In this document: positions 1 to 8,732 of the stretch, one piece after another | Layout: every line of letters begins with the position of its first letter | How positions within the stretch are numbered: position 1 is the first letter of the stretch | The notes under the pieces: model-generated | What the model was told of the DNA's origin: nothing | The model's input: the letters and a program-made list of their open reading frames with translations, nothing else | Database searches by the model: none | Made by a program: the position numbers and the translations under genes | Assembly: GCA_964455095.1 (NCBI GenBank) | Contig: CAYVUV010000228.1 | Coordinates: 1 to 64,000 of the forward strand | Reading direction: 5' to 3' | DNA length: 64,000 nt | Origin: CAYVUV01 sp964455095 | Lineage (GTDB): Bacteria > Desulfobacterota > Binatia > HRBIN30 > CADEER01

Positions 1-477
1 GAGCGCTGCGGACAGATTCCCTTGCAGTCCGAGTGCAACGCCGAGGCTGTTGCGCAACTCAGCCTCGTCGCCACCCAGCGTCAGCGCGGCGCGGTAGTGC
101 TCGACCGCGGCGTCGAGCTGTCGCTGGCGCAGGAGGACGAGGGCCAGGCTGGCGTGCACACGCGCATCGCCGTCGCGGATCGCCAGCGCCTGGCGATAGT
201 AGCGCCCGCTCTCGTCCAGCTGACCCGCGTTGAGAAGCGCATCGCCCATGAGACGGTTGGCCTGGAAGTTCTCCGGGTTGGCCGCCAACGCCAGGCGCAG
301 CGCCTCGTCCACGCCGCCGCGAGCACCGCGCAGGTGCGCGGCGGCCACGACGTCATTGAGATTCTGCTCGCGCACCCGTGTCGACGCGCGCGCGAGGTCG
401 GTGGACATTCCCGGTGCCGCGCTCTCGATCGCCGCGAGGTGGCGGCGGATCAACGGCAACGACTGGAGCTCGCGCAT
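1..477 (-). CDS. TPR-repeat protein, N-terminal part (runs off left edge)
   Basis: The reading frame starts with an ATG directly after the TAG stop of the upstream membrane/spermidine-synthase fusion, with no gap, so the two are probably translated together. The 159 visible residues begin MRELQSLPLIRRHLAAIES and then form helical repeats of tetratricopeptide type. Segments such as GRYYRQALAIRDGDARVH and AVEHYRAALTLGGDEAELRN show the usual spacing of small and aromatic residues (A at 8, Y/F at 11, A at 20). TPR proteins are protein-interaction scaffolds, and the partner cannot be told from here. The C-terminus lies outside the window, so total length and any further domain are unknown. I see no signal peptide at the N-terminus, which suggests a cytoplasmic protein. 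Confidence 0.75.
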   Translation of the reverse strand, partial: MRELQSLPLIRRHLAAIESAAPGMSTDLARASTRVREQNLNDVVAAAHLRGARGGVDEALRLALAANPENFQANRLMGDALLNAGQLDESGRYYRQALAIRDGDARVHASLALVLLRQRQLDAAVEHYRAALTLGGDEAELRNSLGVALGLQGNLSAAL

Positions 478-2706
478 CTAGCTGCCGCGCGTACCGCTGG
501 CGGCGTACTCGAGCACCGGCCGGTCGTCGCGGTACACGGGCGCGCCGGCGGACAACGCGGCCAGCGCGTCCGGCCCGGCGAGGAATCCGCCGAGCAGCAC
601 CTCCGGCCGCACCAGCCATTGCGCCGGCCCGCCCCAGAGACTGAACTGCAGATCCGCGGCGATGGCGGGACTCGACGTCACCTGCGCCAGCCGCTCGGGG
701 CGCAGCATGGGAGGCGTGTCCAGCGAGCCGATGAGCAGCAGCTCGGCGGTGTTGTACCACAGCGTCGCCTGCGGGAAGGCGGTGAGGAACGTCGCCACCA
801 CGCTGCACACCTCGTCGGGGGAGAGAAACGGCAGCGGCACGAACTGCGACAACAGCCCACCCGGTCGCAGGTGTTCGCGGGCGCGGCGGTAGAAGTCGGC
901 CGTGTAGAACGACGCCACGCCCGGGCGGAAGACCTGGCCGACCTCGAGCGAGATGACATCGTAGCGCTCGGCCGTGTGCGTCAGGTAGTTGCGCCCATCC
1001 TCGCGCAGCAGACGCACGCGCGCGTCGTCCATCCACGCGCTCGGGAAGTGATCGCGGATCAAGTCGAAGACGGCCGGCTCGATGTCGACGCAGTCGAGCC
1101 GCTCGATGTCGTACAGTGTGATGCGCATCGGCGTCTGCCCCGCGCCGACGCCGACGACGAGCACGCGGCGCGGATCGGGATGGAGCATCATCGGCAGATG
1201 CGCCGCCATGACCTGATGTGACTTGGTGTCCTGCCCCTGCCACCAGCGGTCGATCTCCAACACCAACGTGTTGCCAGCCCGCCGCACCAATGCGACGTTC
1301 GATTCGCGCCCCTCGCGGTAGTCGACCAGCACACCGCCGCCGGCCAGGAAATCGGCCGGGAGCCGAGTGCCCGTCAGGTACGGGAGCCCGAGCCACGCGA
1401 GCAGCGCGACAGTTGCGATCGCCAGACGCGTCAGGCGGGCGCCGCCAGTATCGAGCCAGGCCCACGCCGCCATGCCCGCGACCAGGCTCAACCCGGTGCA
1501 GAATCGAACGCTGACTTCGAGTCCAAAGTGCGGCAGGAGCCCGAAGCCCACGACCAGCGCGCCGGCAATGCCGCCGAGCGTACTCAGTGCGGCCATGGCC
1601 CCCATCCCGATTCCGGCCAAAGCGGGTGTCGTCACCACCATGCGCACGCCGAGCGGAAAAGCCGCGCCGCTGAGTAGCGCCGGCGGGAGGAGCAAGATCG
1701 ACGTCACGGCGAGCGCGCCGCCGAATCGACTCCAAGCGGACGCCGGCAGCATCATCATGAACCAGACGAGCAGGCCGGTGGCGATCTCCAGGGCACCGAA
1801 CAGCCGCGCCCGCGGGATGCGCTCGGGGAGAGCGGCAACCAGCGCGCTGCCGAGGACGATGCCGACCAGGACCAGCGCCAGCGTGAGGGTGTAGGTGTAG
1901 ACGGTGTTGTCGAGCACCAGGGCGAGGAAGCGCGTCCACAGCACCTCGGTGCCGAGCGCGACGAACCCAACGGCAAAGAGCAGCGCACCGACGGTCGCGC
2001 GCATGCGGCGCGGGGCCATGGCCTGTGGTGCAACGGGCGACAGGGCAGCCGTGTCGGCGAGGTACATCAGCGCGCCGGCAGTCAGGTTGAGCGCCGCCGC
2101 GAGCACCAGGGCACCGCTCATCCCCACCGCCGGCAGCAGCGCGAAGCCGGTGAGAAGACATCCGGCGGCGCCGCCCAGGGTGTTGATGGCGTAGAGGCGC
2201 GCGATGGCACTGCCCAGGCGCGCCGGGTCGCGGATCAGATGCCGGCTGAAAAGCGGCAGCGTGCCGCCCATCAGGAACGTGGGCGGGAGCAGGACCAGCG
2301 CGATGAGGCCGACGCGCGCCGACCAGAGCAGCGCCGAGTTTTCCGGCAGCGCGCGGTACAGTTCTCCGTACACGCCTTCGACGAGGCTGAACGCCGGCAG
2401 GCTGGCGACGACGAACGCCGCGAGCCCGATCTCGAGCGCCGCACAGAGCCGCAACGGGCGCCGCGCGCGCTGTGCCAGGCGGCCGAACGTCCAGCTGCCG
2501 GCGGCGAGGCCGAGGAAGTACACCATCAGGACCGTGCTGACAGCGTACGTCGTCGAGCCGAACACCAGCGACGAGCGCCGGATCCAGCACACCTCGTCGA
2601 TCAGGCCGGCGGCGCCGGAGAGCGCCAGCGCGACGAGGGCACCCAAGCCACGCAGCGCGCCAACCGGTGGGGACGGCAAATCAGGGGGCGTTCGCGGCGG
2701 ACGCAT
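478..2706 (-). CDS. Membrane protein fused to spermidine-synthase-like domain
   Basis: This is a 742-aa protein. The first roughly 470 residues are very hydrophobic and form about a dozen membrane segments with MFS/SpeE-membrane character, including the early segment starting GLGALVALALSGAAGLIDEV. The last roughly 260 residues are a Rossmann-fold aminopropyltransferase-like domain. The nucleotide or decarboxy-SAM loop VLVVGVGAGQTPM lies near residue 515 and is followed by an acidic strand end DCVDIEPAVFD. Fused MFS/spermidine-synthase proteins are widespread in environmental bacteria and mostly uncharacterised, so polyamine synthesis is not certain. The canonical catalytic Asp/Tyr set of SpeE cannot be confirmed by eye. 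It is followed immediately by a TPR gene, likely in one operon. The product should sit in the inner membrane with the enzymatic domain on one face. Confidence 0.85.
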   Translation of the reverse strand: MRPPRTPPDLPSPPVGALRGLGALVALALSGAAGLIDEVCWIRRSSLVFGSTTYAVSTVLMVYFLGLAAGSWTFGRLAQRARRPLRLCAALEIGLAAFVVASLPAFSLVEGVYGELYRALPENSALLWSARVGLIALVLLPPTFLMGGTLPLFSRHLIRDPARLGSAIARLYAINTLGGAAGCLLTGFALLPAVGMSGALVLAAALNLTAGALMYLADTAALSPVAPQAMAPRRMRATVGALLFAVGFVALGTEVLWTRFLALVLDNTVYTYTLTLALVLVGIVLGSALVAALPERIPRARLFGALEIATGLLVWFMMMLPASAWSRFGGALAVTSILLLPPALLSGAAFPLGVRMVVTTPALAGIGMGAMAALSTLGGIAGALVVGFGLLPHFGLEVSVRFCTGLSLVAGMAAWAWLDTGGARLTRLAIATVALLAWLGLPYLTGTRLPADFLAGGGVLVDYREGRESNVALVRRAGNTLVLEIDRWWQGQDTKSHQVMAAHLPMMLHPDPRRVLVVGVGAGQTPMRITLYDIERLDCVDIEPAVFDLIRDHFPSAWMDDARVRLLREDGRNYLTHTAERYDVISLEVGQVFRPGVASFYTADFYRRAREHLRPGGLLSQFVPLPFLSPDEVCSVVATFLTAFPQATLWYNTAELLLIGSLDTPPMLRPERLAQVTSSPAIAADLQFSLWGGPAQWLVRPEVLLGGFLAGPDALAALSAGAPVYRDDRPVLEYAASGTRGS

Positions 2707-2793
2707 GACGGAGCTGCCGGCAGCCTAACGCGCGGTCGCATCGGCGCGCAATGCGGCACATGTGTTCCGTAGTAGTGAACAATGAGAAAATCC

Positions 2794-2823
2794 TTGACAG
2801 AAGATTCAGTCCGGGGCGAGAAT
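2794..2823 (+). promoter_or_regulatory. Possible sigma-70 type promoter for CHRD gene
   Basis: A perfect TTGACA at 2794-2799 is followed after about 17-18 bp by GAGAAT, a weak -10 element. It lies about 90 bp upstream of the CHRD gene start, in a stretch that is less GC-rich than its surroundings. This is only a sequence match. Confidence 0.3.
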
Positions 2824-2908
2824 CCGCGCAATGCACTTGGCCGGCGCGAAAGCCGCGCACCGAGGGGGGGAATCACTCCGGGATTGGCCAACGGCGAAGG
2901 GGGTAAGC

Positions 2909-3706
2909 ATGAGCAAAACAGTTGGTAGGTTTCTCGCGGTTCGATTGGCCACCCGAGTGGGCGTGACGTTGAGCTTCGCGGCCGCTGCGTGCCTCGCCGT
3001 CGGTAGCGCCGCGCAGGCGTTTGTCTTTCCGATACAGTTCAGAGCCACCGTCGAACAGGCCCAGGAGACACCGCCGAGCGGAAGTCCCTCGGTGTGGACG
3101 GGAACATTTTCGCTCGACACGACGACCGCCATGGTCACGTTCAACATCACCCAGACCGGAGCGCCGCTGCTCGCGCCCGAGCTCTTTTCGCACGTGCACC
3201 TGGGCGCGATCGGTGTGCCGGGTGGAATCGTGTTCGGCTTGCCAGTCGGGAGCCCCAAGGTTGGCGCCTACGGGCCTCTCACCGCGGCTCAAATGGACGA
3301 CATGAGATTCGGACGGCACTACGTGAACATCCACTCGGCTGCTTTCCCGGGCGGTGAGATCCGCGGGCAGATCCTGCCGATCGGGCTGCTGCCCCTCGAC
3401 CACTACCAGTGCTACAAAATAAAGAAGGATGTCGTCGTGTTCCCGCCGTCGGTCTTCGTCGAGGACCAGTTCGCCGTACAACCCATTTTGCAGCTCAAGA
3501 AGCCGTTTCTCTGGTGCAACCCCGCCGACAAGAACGCGGAGGGAATCAGGAACGATCTCGACCATCTCCTGTGCTACAAGGCCAAAGGCAACAACCTCCC
3601 GGCACCGGTGCACATCCAGACCGTGAACCAGTTCGGGGTCCAGACCCTGTTCGCGAAGAAGCCGTTCCTCTTTTGCCTGCCGGGAGACAAGACGATCATC
3701 CCGTAA
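2909..3706 (+). CDS. Exported CHRD-domain protein with duplicated C-terminal module
   Basis: This is a 265-aa protein. I chose the ATG at 2909 because a GGGGG ribosome-binding stretch precedes it and a signal peptide follows (basic start, then a hydrophobic run ending SAAQA). Residues about 35-150 resemble the CHRD domain: a beta-rich module with ETPPSGSPS near the start, FSHVHLGAIGVPG in the middle and YVNIHSAAFPGGEIRGQI at the end, as in chordin and bacterial surface proteins. The remaining part is two copies of a module of about 55 residues. Each starts with LDHxxCYKxK, has a DQF or NQFG with VQ, and ends KPFLxCxPxDK. I do not know a named function for it; two Cys per copy suggest disulfides or metal binding. 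A strong rho-independent terminator follows. The protein is probably periplasmic or on the surface. Confidence 0.8.
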   Translation: MSKTVGRFLAVRLATRVGVTLSFAAAACLAVGSAAQAFVFPIQFRATVEQAQETPPSGSPSVWTGTFSLDTTTAMVTFNITQTGAPLLAPELFSHVHLGAIGVPGGIVFGLPVGSPKVGAYGPLTAAQMDDMRFGRHYVNIHSAAFPGGEIRGQILPIGLLPLDHYQCYKIKKDVVVFPPSVFVEDQFAVQPILQLKKPFLWCNPADKNAEGIRNDLDHLLCYKAKGNNLPAPVHIQTVNQFGVQTLFAKKPFLFCLPGDKTIIP

Positions 3707-3734
3707 GCACGCAACACGATCCACGGACCGAAGA

Positions 3735-3767
3735 GGGGAAGGGCGAAACCGCCCTTCCCCTTTTTTT
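3735..3767 (+). terminator. Rho-independent terminator after CHRD gene
   Basis: A perfect 11-bp stem (GGGGAAGGGCG with CGCCCTTCCCC), an AAAC loop and seven T directly after it lie 29 bp past the CHRD stop. This is the clearest intrinsic terminator in the window. Confidence 0.92.
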
Positions 3768-3780
3768 GTGACCGGTTCTT

Positions 3781-3849
3781 GGGAGGGCGAGGCGCCCGCC
3801 GAGCCTTCTAGCGCGCGTCGACGAGGCTCGGCGGGAGCCTCGCCCTCCC
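3781..3849. repeat. Long palindromic intergenic repeat, family B copy 1
   Basis: Two 25-bp arms (3781-3805 and 3825-3849, one mismatch) flank a 19-bp spacer. The arms begin GGGAGGGCGAGGC and end GCCTCGCCCTCCC. Related copies lie at 42931-42998 and 52171-52274. Translated on the minus strand they give the peptide pattern EGEAPAEP...EGSAGASPS, a mark of a dispersed repeat in several environmental phyla. Confidence 0.85.
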
Positions 3850-3870
3850 ACAAGACGGATCCAATTCCCG

Positions 3871-4770
3871 TCAATCCCCGGCCCCGGCCTTCAGCAGGGC
3901 GCGGATGACGCCGGTGTGCTCCCACTCCTCGGCGATGGTGAGCGCGGTGTCGCCGTCGTTGTCCTTGAGGTTCGGGTCCGCCCCTTTCGACAGCAAGAGC
4001 TCCACCGTGGGCAGCAGATCGTTGGTCGCGGCAGCCATCAGCGCGGTCGTGCCATTCTTGTTCTTCGCGTTGATGTCGGCACCGCGCGCCAGCAGGGCGG
4101 CGACGGTGTCGGTCTTGCCGTTGGCTGCGGCGGCCATGAGCGCATTGATCCCTTCCTGGTTGGCCACGGTAATGTCGGCGCCCTTGTCGAGCAGGAGCTG
4201 AACGACCTGGAGGCGACCGTACAAGGCCGCGGGAAGGAGCGGCGAGACGCCCTCGCGATCGCGCGCGTTGACGTCGGCCCCGGCGGCGAGCAGTGCTTCG
4301 ACCGTCGCCTGATGCCCGTTGCCCGCCGCGCGCAGCAGCGGTGTGGCGCCGGATGCGTCGCGCCCATCGACCGCGGCTCCCTTCGCGAGCAACAATTTGA
4401 CGACGTCGGTGTGTCCGCCCCACGCCGCGTGCATGAGCGCCGACCAGCCTCTGGAATCGACGGCGCCGATGTCCGCCCCGCCGCTCGACAGCAACTGTTG
4501 CACGGTATCGGTCTGCCCGGCTGCGGCAGCGCGCATCAGCCGCGTCTGCCCCGTTACTTCGGGCTCTGGCGTCGCGGCCGCCGCAGCGTCAGGCGGCGCG
4601 ATCACGGCGCCCGGCGGCAGCCCGACCGGCGAGCCTTGCTCGACAATCCCTGTGCCCGGAGGCTTCTCCTCCGCACCGGACGAGGGCTGCGCCAGGAGTG
4701 TTGCGCACAGAATGGCACTGCACGGGATCAGTCGCAGCACGAGAACCTCACGCTCATTTGAAGGGCTCAT
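3871..4770 (-). CDS. Exported ankyrin-repeat protein
   Basis: This is a 299-aa protein read from the ATG at 4770. The frame stays open further upstream, but this start gives a signal peptide (LIPCSAILCATLLAQPSSGA). After a Pro/Ala-rich linker of about 50 residues, the rest consists of about seven ankyrin repeats of 33 residues. Motifs such as GWSALMHAAWGGHTDVVKLL, GATPLLRAAGNGHQATVEAL and GTTALMAAATNDLLPTVELL are diagnostic. Ankyrin arrays bind other proteins. A periplasmic place fits the signal peptide, and in other bacteria such proteins accompany catalases or other exported enzymes, but no partner is evident here. It is divergent from the BVMO gene that starts about 90 bp away. Confidence 0.88.
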   Translation of the reverse strand: MSPSNEREVLVLRLIPCSAILCATLLAQPSSGAEEKPPGTGIVEQGSPVGLPPGAVIAPPDAAAAATPEPEVTGQTRLMRAAAAGQTDTVQQLLSSGGADIGAVDSRGWSALMHAAWGGHTDVVKLLLAKGAAVDGRDASGATPLLRAAGNGHQATVEALLAAGADVNARDREGVSPLLPAALYGRLQVVQLLLDKGADITVANQEGINALMAAAANGKTDTVAALLARGADINAKNKNGTTALMAAATNDLLPTVELLLSKGADPNLKDNDGDTALTIAEEWEHTGVIRALLKAGAGD

Positions 4771-4861
4771 GTAGCAGTGAACCGCCGTTGATCGGAAGAG
4801 GTACGGCGCGCCCCCTCCCCCTTCGCGGCGGGATTTGCTACTGCCCGGCGCGGTAGACCCG

Positions 4862-6799
4862 ATGACAGAGAAGTTCGCCGACGCCCCCATCACCGACGAC
4901 GATGCGTTCCTCGCCGCGGCGCTCGAGCACGCCAGCGTGCCGACGCTGATGATGTCGCTCGTGCACCTGACCGGCGACGCGTCGCTGCTCGAGGGACCGA
5001 TCCGGCCGCAGAAGACGATCCCGGGCGACATCGACGGCGCGCTCTCCGAGGCCGAGAAGGCGGCGGTGCGGGCGATGGCGCTGGCGGCATTGCGGGGCTA
5101 TCGCGACCGCGGCTGCACGCTGCCGCCGGCGCCGGCGCCGGCGACGATCCGAGCGATGATGAGTTTCATCGTCGGCGAGGAAGTCCCCGACGAGTACGTG
5201 CCGATGTTCCTCGAAGAGATCGCGCTCGGCGAGGGCGACGCGCGCGACGTCGCGTGGAACGACGTCCCCGCCGAGCGCCGGGCCGAGTTCCGCGTCGTCG
5301 TGATCGGCGCCGGCATGTCGGGCCTGCTCGCCGCGATCCGTCTGGAACAAGCCGGCCTGCCTTACGTGGTGATCGAAAAGAACGACGGCGTCGGCGGCAC
5401 CTGGTTCGAGAACAGCTATCCGGGCTGCCGCGTCGACGTCCCCAATCATTTCTACTCGTACTCGTTCGAAGCCAACCACGAATGGTCCGAGTTCTTCTCG
5501 CAGCGCGACGAGCTGCGCGCATACTTCGAGCGCTGCGCCGATCGCCACGCCGTACGGCAGCACATCCGCTTCGGCACCGAGGTGATCGCGGCGCGCTGGG
5601 ACGATGGGGCCGCGTGCTGGACGGTGCGCCTGCGCTCGCGCGACGGCGAAGAGACCCTGACCGCCAACGCGCTGATCAGCGCCGTCGGCCAGCTCAACCG
5701 GCCGCGCCTGCCAGAGATTCCCGGGCGCGATTCATTCATCGGCCCCGCGTTCCATTCCGCCGCCTGGCAGCACCAGCACGACCTCACCGGCCAGCGCGTC
5801 GCGGTCATCGGCACGGGCGCCAGCGCCTTCCAGCTCGCGCCGGAGATCGCCCAGCAAGCGAAGCGGTTGCTGATCTTCCAGCGCTCGCCGCAGTGGATGG
5901 TGCCGAACCCGCGCTACCACGCGCGCGTCGGCGAGGCGAAGAAGTGGCTGCTGCGCCACGTGCCGTACTACGCGCGCTGGTACCGCTTCCTGCTCTTCTG
6001 GCCGATGGCCGACGGCCTCATGCCCGTGCTCCAGGTCGACCCGGAGTGGCCGCACCCCGAGCGCTCGGTCAACGCCATGAACGACTTCATGCGCGAGTAC
6101 TTCGCGCAGTACATGACCGAGCAGATCGGCGACGATCCCGATCTGGTCGCCAAGGTCGTGCCGCGCTACCCGCCGTTCGGCAAACGCATGCTGCAGGACA
6201 ACGGCACCTGGCTGGCGACGCTGAAGCGCGACAACGTCGATCTGATCACCGACCCCATCGCCGCCATCACGCCGCGCGGCGTGCGCTGCGCCGACGGCCG
6301 CGAGCATGCGGTGGACGTCATCGTTTTCGCCACCGGCTTTCACGCCAACCGCTTCCTCTGGCCGATGGAGATCATCGGCCGCGGCGGCGTCACGCTGCGC
6401 GAGCGCTGGGGCGAAGAGCCGCGCGCCTACCTCGGCATCACCGTACCCGACTTTCCCAACCTCTTCTGCCTCTACGGCCCCGGCACCAACCTCGCCCACG
6501 GCGGCAGCATCATCTTTCACTCCGAATGTCAGGTCCGCTACACCATGGCCTGTCTCGAGGCCATACTCGGCGGCGGCTTCGCGGCCATGGACTGCCGCCG
6601 CGAGGTGCACGACGCGTACGCCCAGCGCTTCGACGAGCGCCACACCACGATGGTGTGGTCGCACCCCGGCATGAACAATTGGTACAAGAACGCCGCCGGC
6701 AAGGTCCTGACCACGTCGCCGTGGCGTCTGGTCGACTACTGGCGCTGGACGAAGGCGCCAACGCTGGACGATTACGAGCTGCGCCCCCGGCGCACTTGA
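4862..6799 (+). CDS. Baeyer-Villiger flavin monooxygenase (HAPMO-like)
   Basis: This is a 645-aa NADPH- and FAD-dependent monooxygenase that would insert oxygen next to a ketone to give an ester or lactone. The FAD loop VVVIGAGMSGLLAAIRLE is near residue 145, the BVMO fingerprint FIGPAFHSAAW is near 292, and the second dinucleotide loop VAVIGTGASAFQLAPEIA is near 315. A helical N-terminal extension of about 130 residues before the FAD loop matches the 4-hydroxyacetophenone monooxygenase branch and is missing from the shorter BVMO at 12612-14111. I preferred the ATG at 4862 over a TTG nine codons upstream. No clear ribosome-binding site precedes either. The substrate is unknown. It stands alone, between a divergent ankyrin gene and a convergent kinase gene. 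Confidence 0.9.
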   Translation: MTEKFADAPITDDDAFLAAALEHASVPTLMMSLVHLTGDASLLEGPIRPQKTIPGDIDGALSEAEKAAVRAMALAALRGYRDRGCTLPPAPAPATIRAMMSFIVGEEVPDEYVPMFLEEIALGEGDARDVAWNDVPAERRAEFRVVVIGAGMSGLLAAIRLEQAGLPYVVIEKNDGVGGTWFENSYPGCRVDVPNHFYSYSFEANHEWSEFFSQRDELRAYFERCADRHAVRQHIRFGTEVIAARWDDGAACWTVRLRSRDGEETLTANALISAVGQLNRPRLPEIPGRDSFIGPAFHSAAWQHQHDLTGQRVAVIGTGASAFQLAPEIAQQAKRLLIFQRSPQWMVPNPRYHARVGEAKKWLLRHVPYYARWYRFLLFWPMADGLMPVLQVDPEWPHPERSVNAMNDFMREYFAQYMTEQIGDDPDLVAKVVPRYPPFGKRMLQDNGTWLATLKRDNVDLITDPIAAITPRGVRCADGREHAVDVIVFATGFHANRFLWPMEIIGRGGVTLRERWGEEPRAYLGITVPDFPNLFCLYGPGTNLAHGGSIIFHSECQVRYTMACLEAILGGGFAAMDCRREVHDAYAQRFDERHTTMVWSHPGMNNWYKNAAGKVLTTSPWRLVDYWRWTKAPTLDDYELRPRRT

Positions 6800-6837
6800 A
6801 GCGCGGCCCACAACAGAGTTGCCTCTCCTTGCTTTGC

Positions 6838-6875
6838 TCCCCCTCCTTTCCAAGGAGGGGGTCGGGGGGAGGTAA
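6838..6875. repeat. Intergenic inverted repeat, family C copy 1
   Basis: The sequence CCCCCTCCTTTCCAAGGAGG continues as GGGTCGGGGGGAGGTAAAT, a short palindrome followed by a purine-rich tail. The same core recurs at 31467-31502 in the other orientation. It lies between two convergent genes, so it could double as a bidirectional stop signal. Confidence 0.6.
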
Positions 6876-6892
6876 ATCTCGAGGGGGCCATA

Positions 6893-8590
6893 CTACGGCT
6901 CGCGGCTGGACCCGGCGCGGTACGCCACCGCGAGCACGGCGGCGCCGGCATAGAACAGCAGCGACACGAACGGCAGGCCAAGTACCGTGAAGCCATCGTG
7001 GTCGAGCGACAGCGTGCCGCAGAGGGCACACACAGCGGCCAGCGCGGCGGTGCGGTGGTTGCGCTGCACCAGGGCGTAGGTGTGGCGCAGCTCCTCGACG
7101 CGGTTCGTCTCACGCCGCACCTGGCGCTCGGCGGCGCGCAGGTAGTCGACGCCCAGGCGGGCCGCGCCGCGCAGATCGCCGACCGACTCGGACAGCTCGC
7201 GCAGCGCCTCGTAGCCGCTCTGCACCAGGCGCTGCGGGGCGTAACGCTCTGCGACCAGCGCGGTGACGTACGGGCGCGCCGCCGCCAGCATGTCGAGGTC
7301 GGGGACCAGCTGCTTGGCGACGCCCTCCATCGTCATCAGCGCCTTGAAGGTCATGGTGTAGTCGGGCGGCATGCGCACGTGGTGGCGCAGCGCCAGGTCG
7401 ATCAGGTCGCGGAAGAAGGCGCTGAACTCGATCTCCTTCATGCTCTTGTCGGCAAAGCGCCGCTGCAGGCATTCGGTGACATCGGCCTCGAACGCGTCGT
7501 AGTCGCGCGCGCCGGCGAACTCGTCGTCGGCAAAGCGCCAGAACAGGCGCGCGACGCCGGCGAAGTCCTTGTTCACCAGCGCCAGCAGCATGTCGACGAG
7601 CTGCTCGCGCTGGCGCCGCGTCAGCCGGCCGCACAGGCCGAAGTCGAGAAAGCACAGCGTGCCGTCGTCGCGCACCAGCATGTTGCCGGGGTGCAGATCG
7701 CCGTGAAAGAAGCCGTCGACGTAGATCATCTGCAGCACCGCGTCGATGCCGGCGCGAATCACGCGCTCGGCGTCGAGCGCCTGCGCATCGATCTCGGTGA
7801 CCTTCTTGCCGACGATGCGCTCCATGGTCAGCACGCGCGCACTGCTGCGCTCGCGGTACGGTCGCGGAAAGTAGACGCCGGCATGGGCGTGGAAGTTGGC
7901 GCGGAAGGTCTCGATGTTCTCGAGCTCGTTGTTGAAGTCGATCTCCTTGCGAATGGCGCGCTCGAATTGCTCGACGATGCCGGCCGGCGAGTAGAGGCGC
8001 GCCTCGGGGAAGTTGCTCTCCAGCGCGCGCGCCAGGAACGCCATGATCTCGAGGTCCGCCTCGATCTGCGGGCGCAGGCCGGGGCGCTGCACTTTGACGA
8101 CCACGTCGCTGCCGTCGGGCAGGCGCGCGCAGTGCACCTGTGCGATCGACGCGCAGGCGAGCGGCTGCGGCGAGAATTCGGCGAACAACGACTCGATGTC
8201 GCCGCCGAGCTCCTGCGCGATCGTCGCCTGCACCTGCTCGAAAGCCATCGGCGGCACGTCGTCCTGCAGCGTCGTCAGCTCTTGAATCAGCGCCGGCGGC
8301 AGCAGGTCCGGCCGCGTCGACAGGATCTGCCCGAGCTTGACGAACGTCGGACCGAGGTCATGGATGGCGAGCAGAATGCGCCGCTCGAGCGGCAGCTGCG
8401 CTTCGTCGAAGAGGTGCTTCTCGACCAGCTTGGCGATCCCCCAGCGCTCGCCGAGGTTGAGCTGCTGCACCACGGCACCGAACCCGTGCCGGATCAGCAC
8501 GCTGAGGATCTGACGCAAGCGGTTGGCATCGCGAAACACCGCCTCGCCGGTCCGGTAGTTCTCGTATGCGCGCCGCAGTGCCGTCGCCAT
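6893..8590 (-). CDS. ABC1/UbiB-family atypical kinase
   Basis: This is a 565-aa protein of the ABC1/ADCK/UbiB family, required in many organisms for ubiquinone or other isoprenoid-lipid metabolism. The hallmark KxGQ motif is in TFVKLGQILSTRPDLLP near residue 98. The family's Ala-rich loop replaces the Gly-rich loop (LACASIAQVHCA), and the catalytic parts GFFHGDLHPGN and LDFG follow. A helical tail and two membrane segments at the C-terminus (starting TAALAAVCALCG) anchor it in the inner membrane, as in UbiB. I selected the internal ATG (MATALRRAYENY) because homologues begin about there. The neighbour downstream of a repeat on the same strand is a ferrochelatase; both concern membrane redox cofactors, but co-transcription is uncertain. 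Confidence 0.9.
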   Translation of the reverse strand: MATALRRAYENYRTGEAVFRDANRLRQILSVLIRHGFGAVVQQLNLGERWGIAKLVEKHLFDEAQLPLERRILLAIHDLGPTFVKLGQILSTRPDLLPPALIQELTTLQDDVPPMAFEQVQATIAQELGGDIESLFAEFSPQPLACASIAQVHCARLPDGSDVVVKVQRPGLRPQIEADLEIMAFLARALESNFPEARLYSPAGIVEQFERAIRKEIDFNNELENIETFRANFHAHAGVYFPRPYRERSSARVLTMERIVGKKVTEIDAQALDAERVIRAGIDAVLQMIYVDGFFHGDLHPGNMLVRDDGTLCFLDFGLCGRLTRRQREQLVDMLLALVNKDFAGVARLFWRFADDEFAGARDYDAFEADVTECLQRRFADKSMKEIEFSAFFRDLIDLALRHHVRMPPDYTMTFKALMTMEGVAKQLVPDLDMLAAARPYVTALVAERYAPQRLVQSGYEALRELSESVGDLRGAARLGVDYLRAAERQVRRETNRVEELRHTYALVQRNHRTAALAAVCALCGTLSLDHDGFTVLGLPFVSLLFYAGAAVLAVAYRAGSSREP

Positions 8591-8644
8591 GACGCGGAAG
8601 GTTGTAGCACCGGGGACAACGACCGCACCAACTGGCAGCACTTT

Positions 8645-8726
8645 CTGACCGCTGCCTGAGCCTCAGCCTCAGCCTCTGCCTCTCCGGCCTTCTTTCAAGG
8701 GAGGCAGAGGCAGAGGCTGCGGTCAG
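8645..8726. repeat. Hexamer-built hairpin repeat, family A copy 1
   Basis: The outer arms CTGACCGC and GCGGTCAG enclose runs of CAGCCT/CTGCCT on the left and AGGCAG/AGGCTG on the right, so the whole element can fold on itself. It begins 7 bp after the hemH stop codon (reading the minus strand) and ends before the UbiB gene. Confidence 0.8.
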
Positions 8727-8732
8727 ACAGGT

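Noticed and set aside
22..1221. 399-aa open frame on the plus strand at the left end
   Set aside because: It lies antisense to the TPR and spermidine-synthase-like genes, which show clear motifs on the minus strand.
8645..8726. CRISPR array at the hexamer repeats
   Set aside because: Units are 6 bp and contiguous, with no spacers of constant length and no cas genes in the window.
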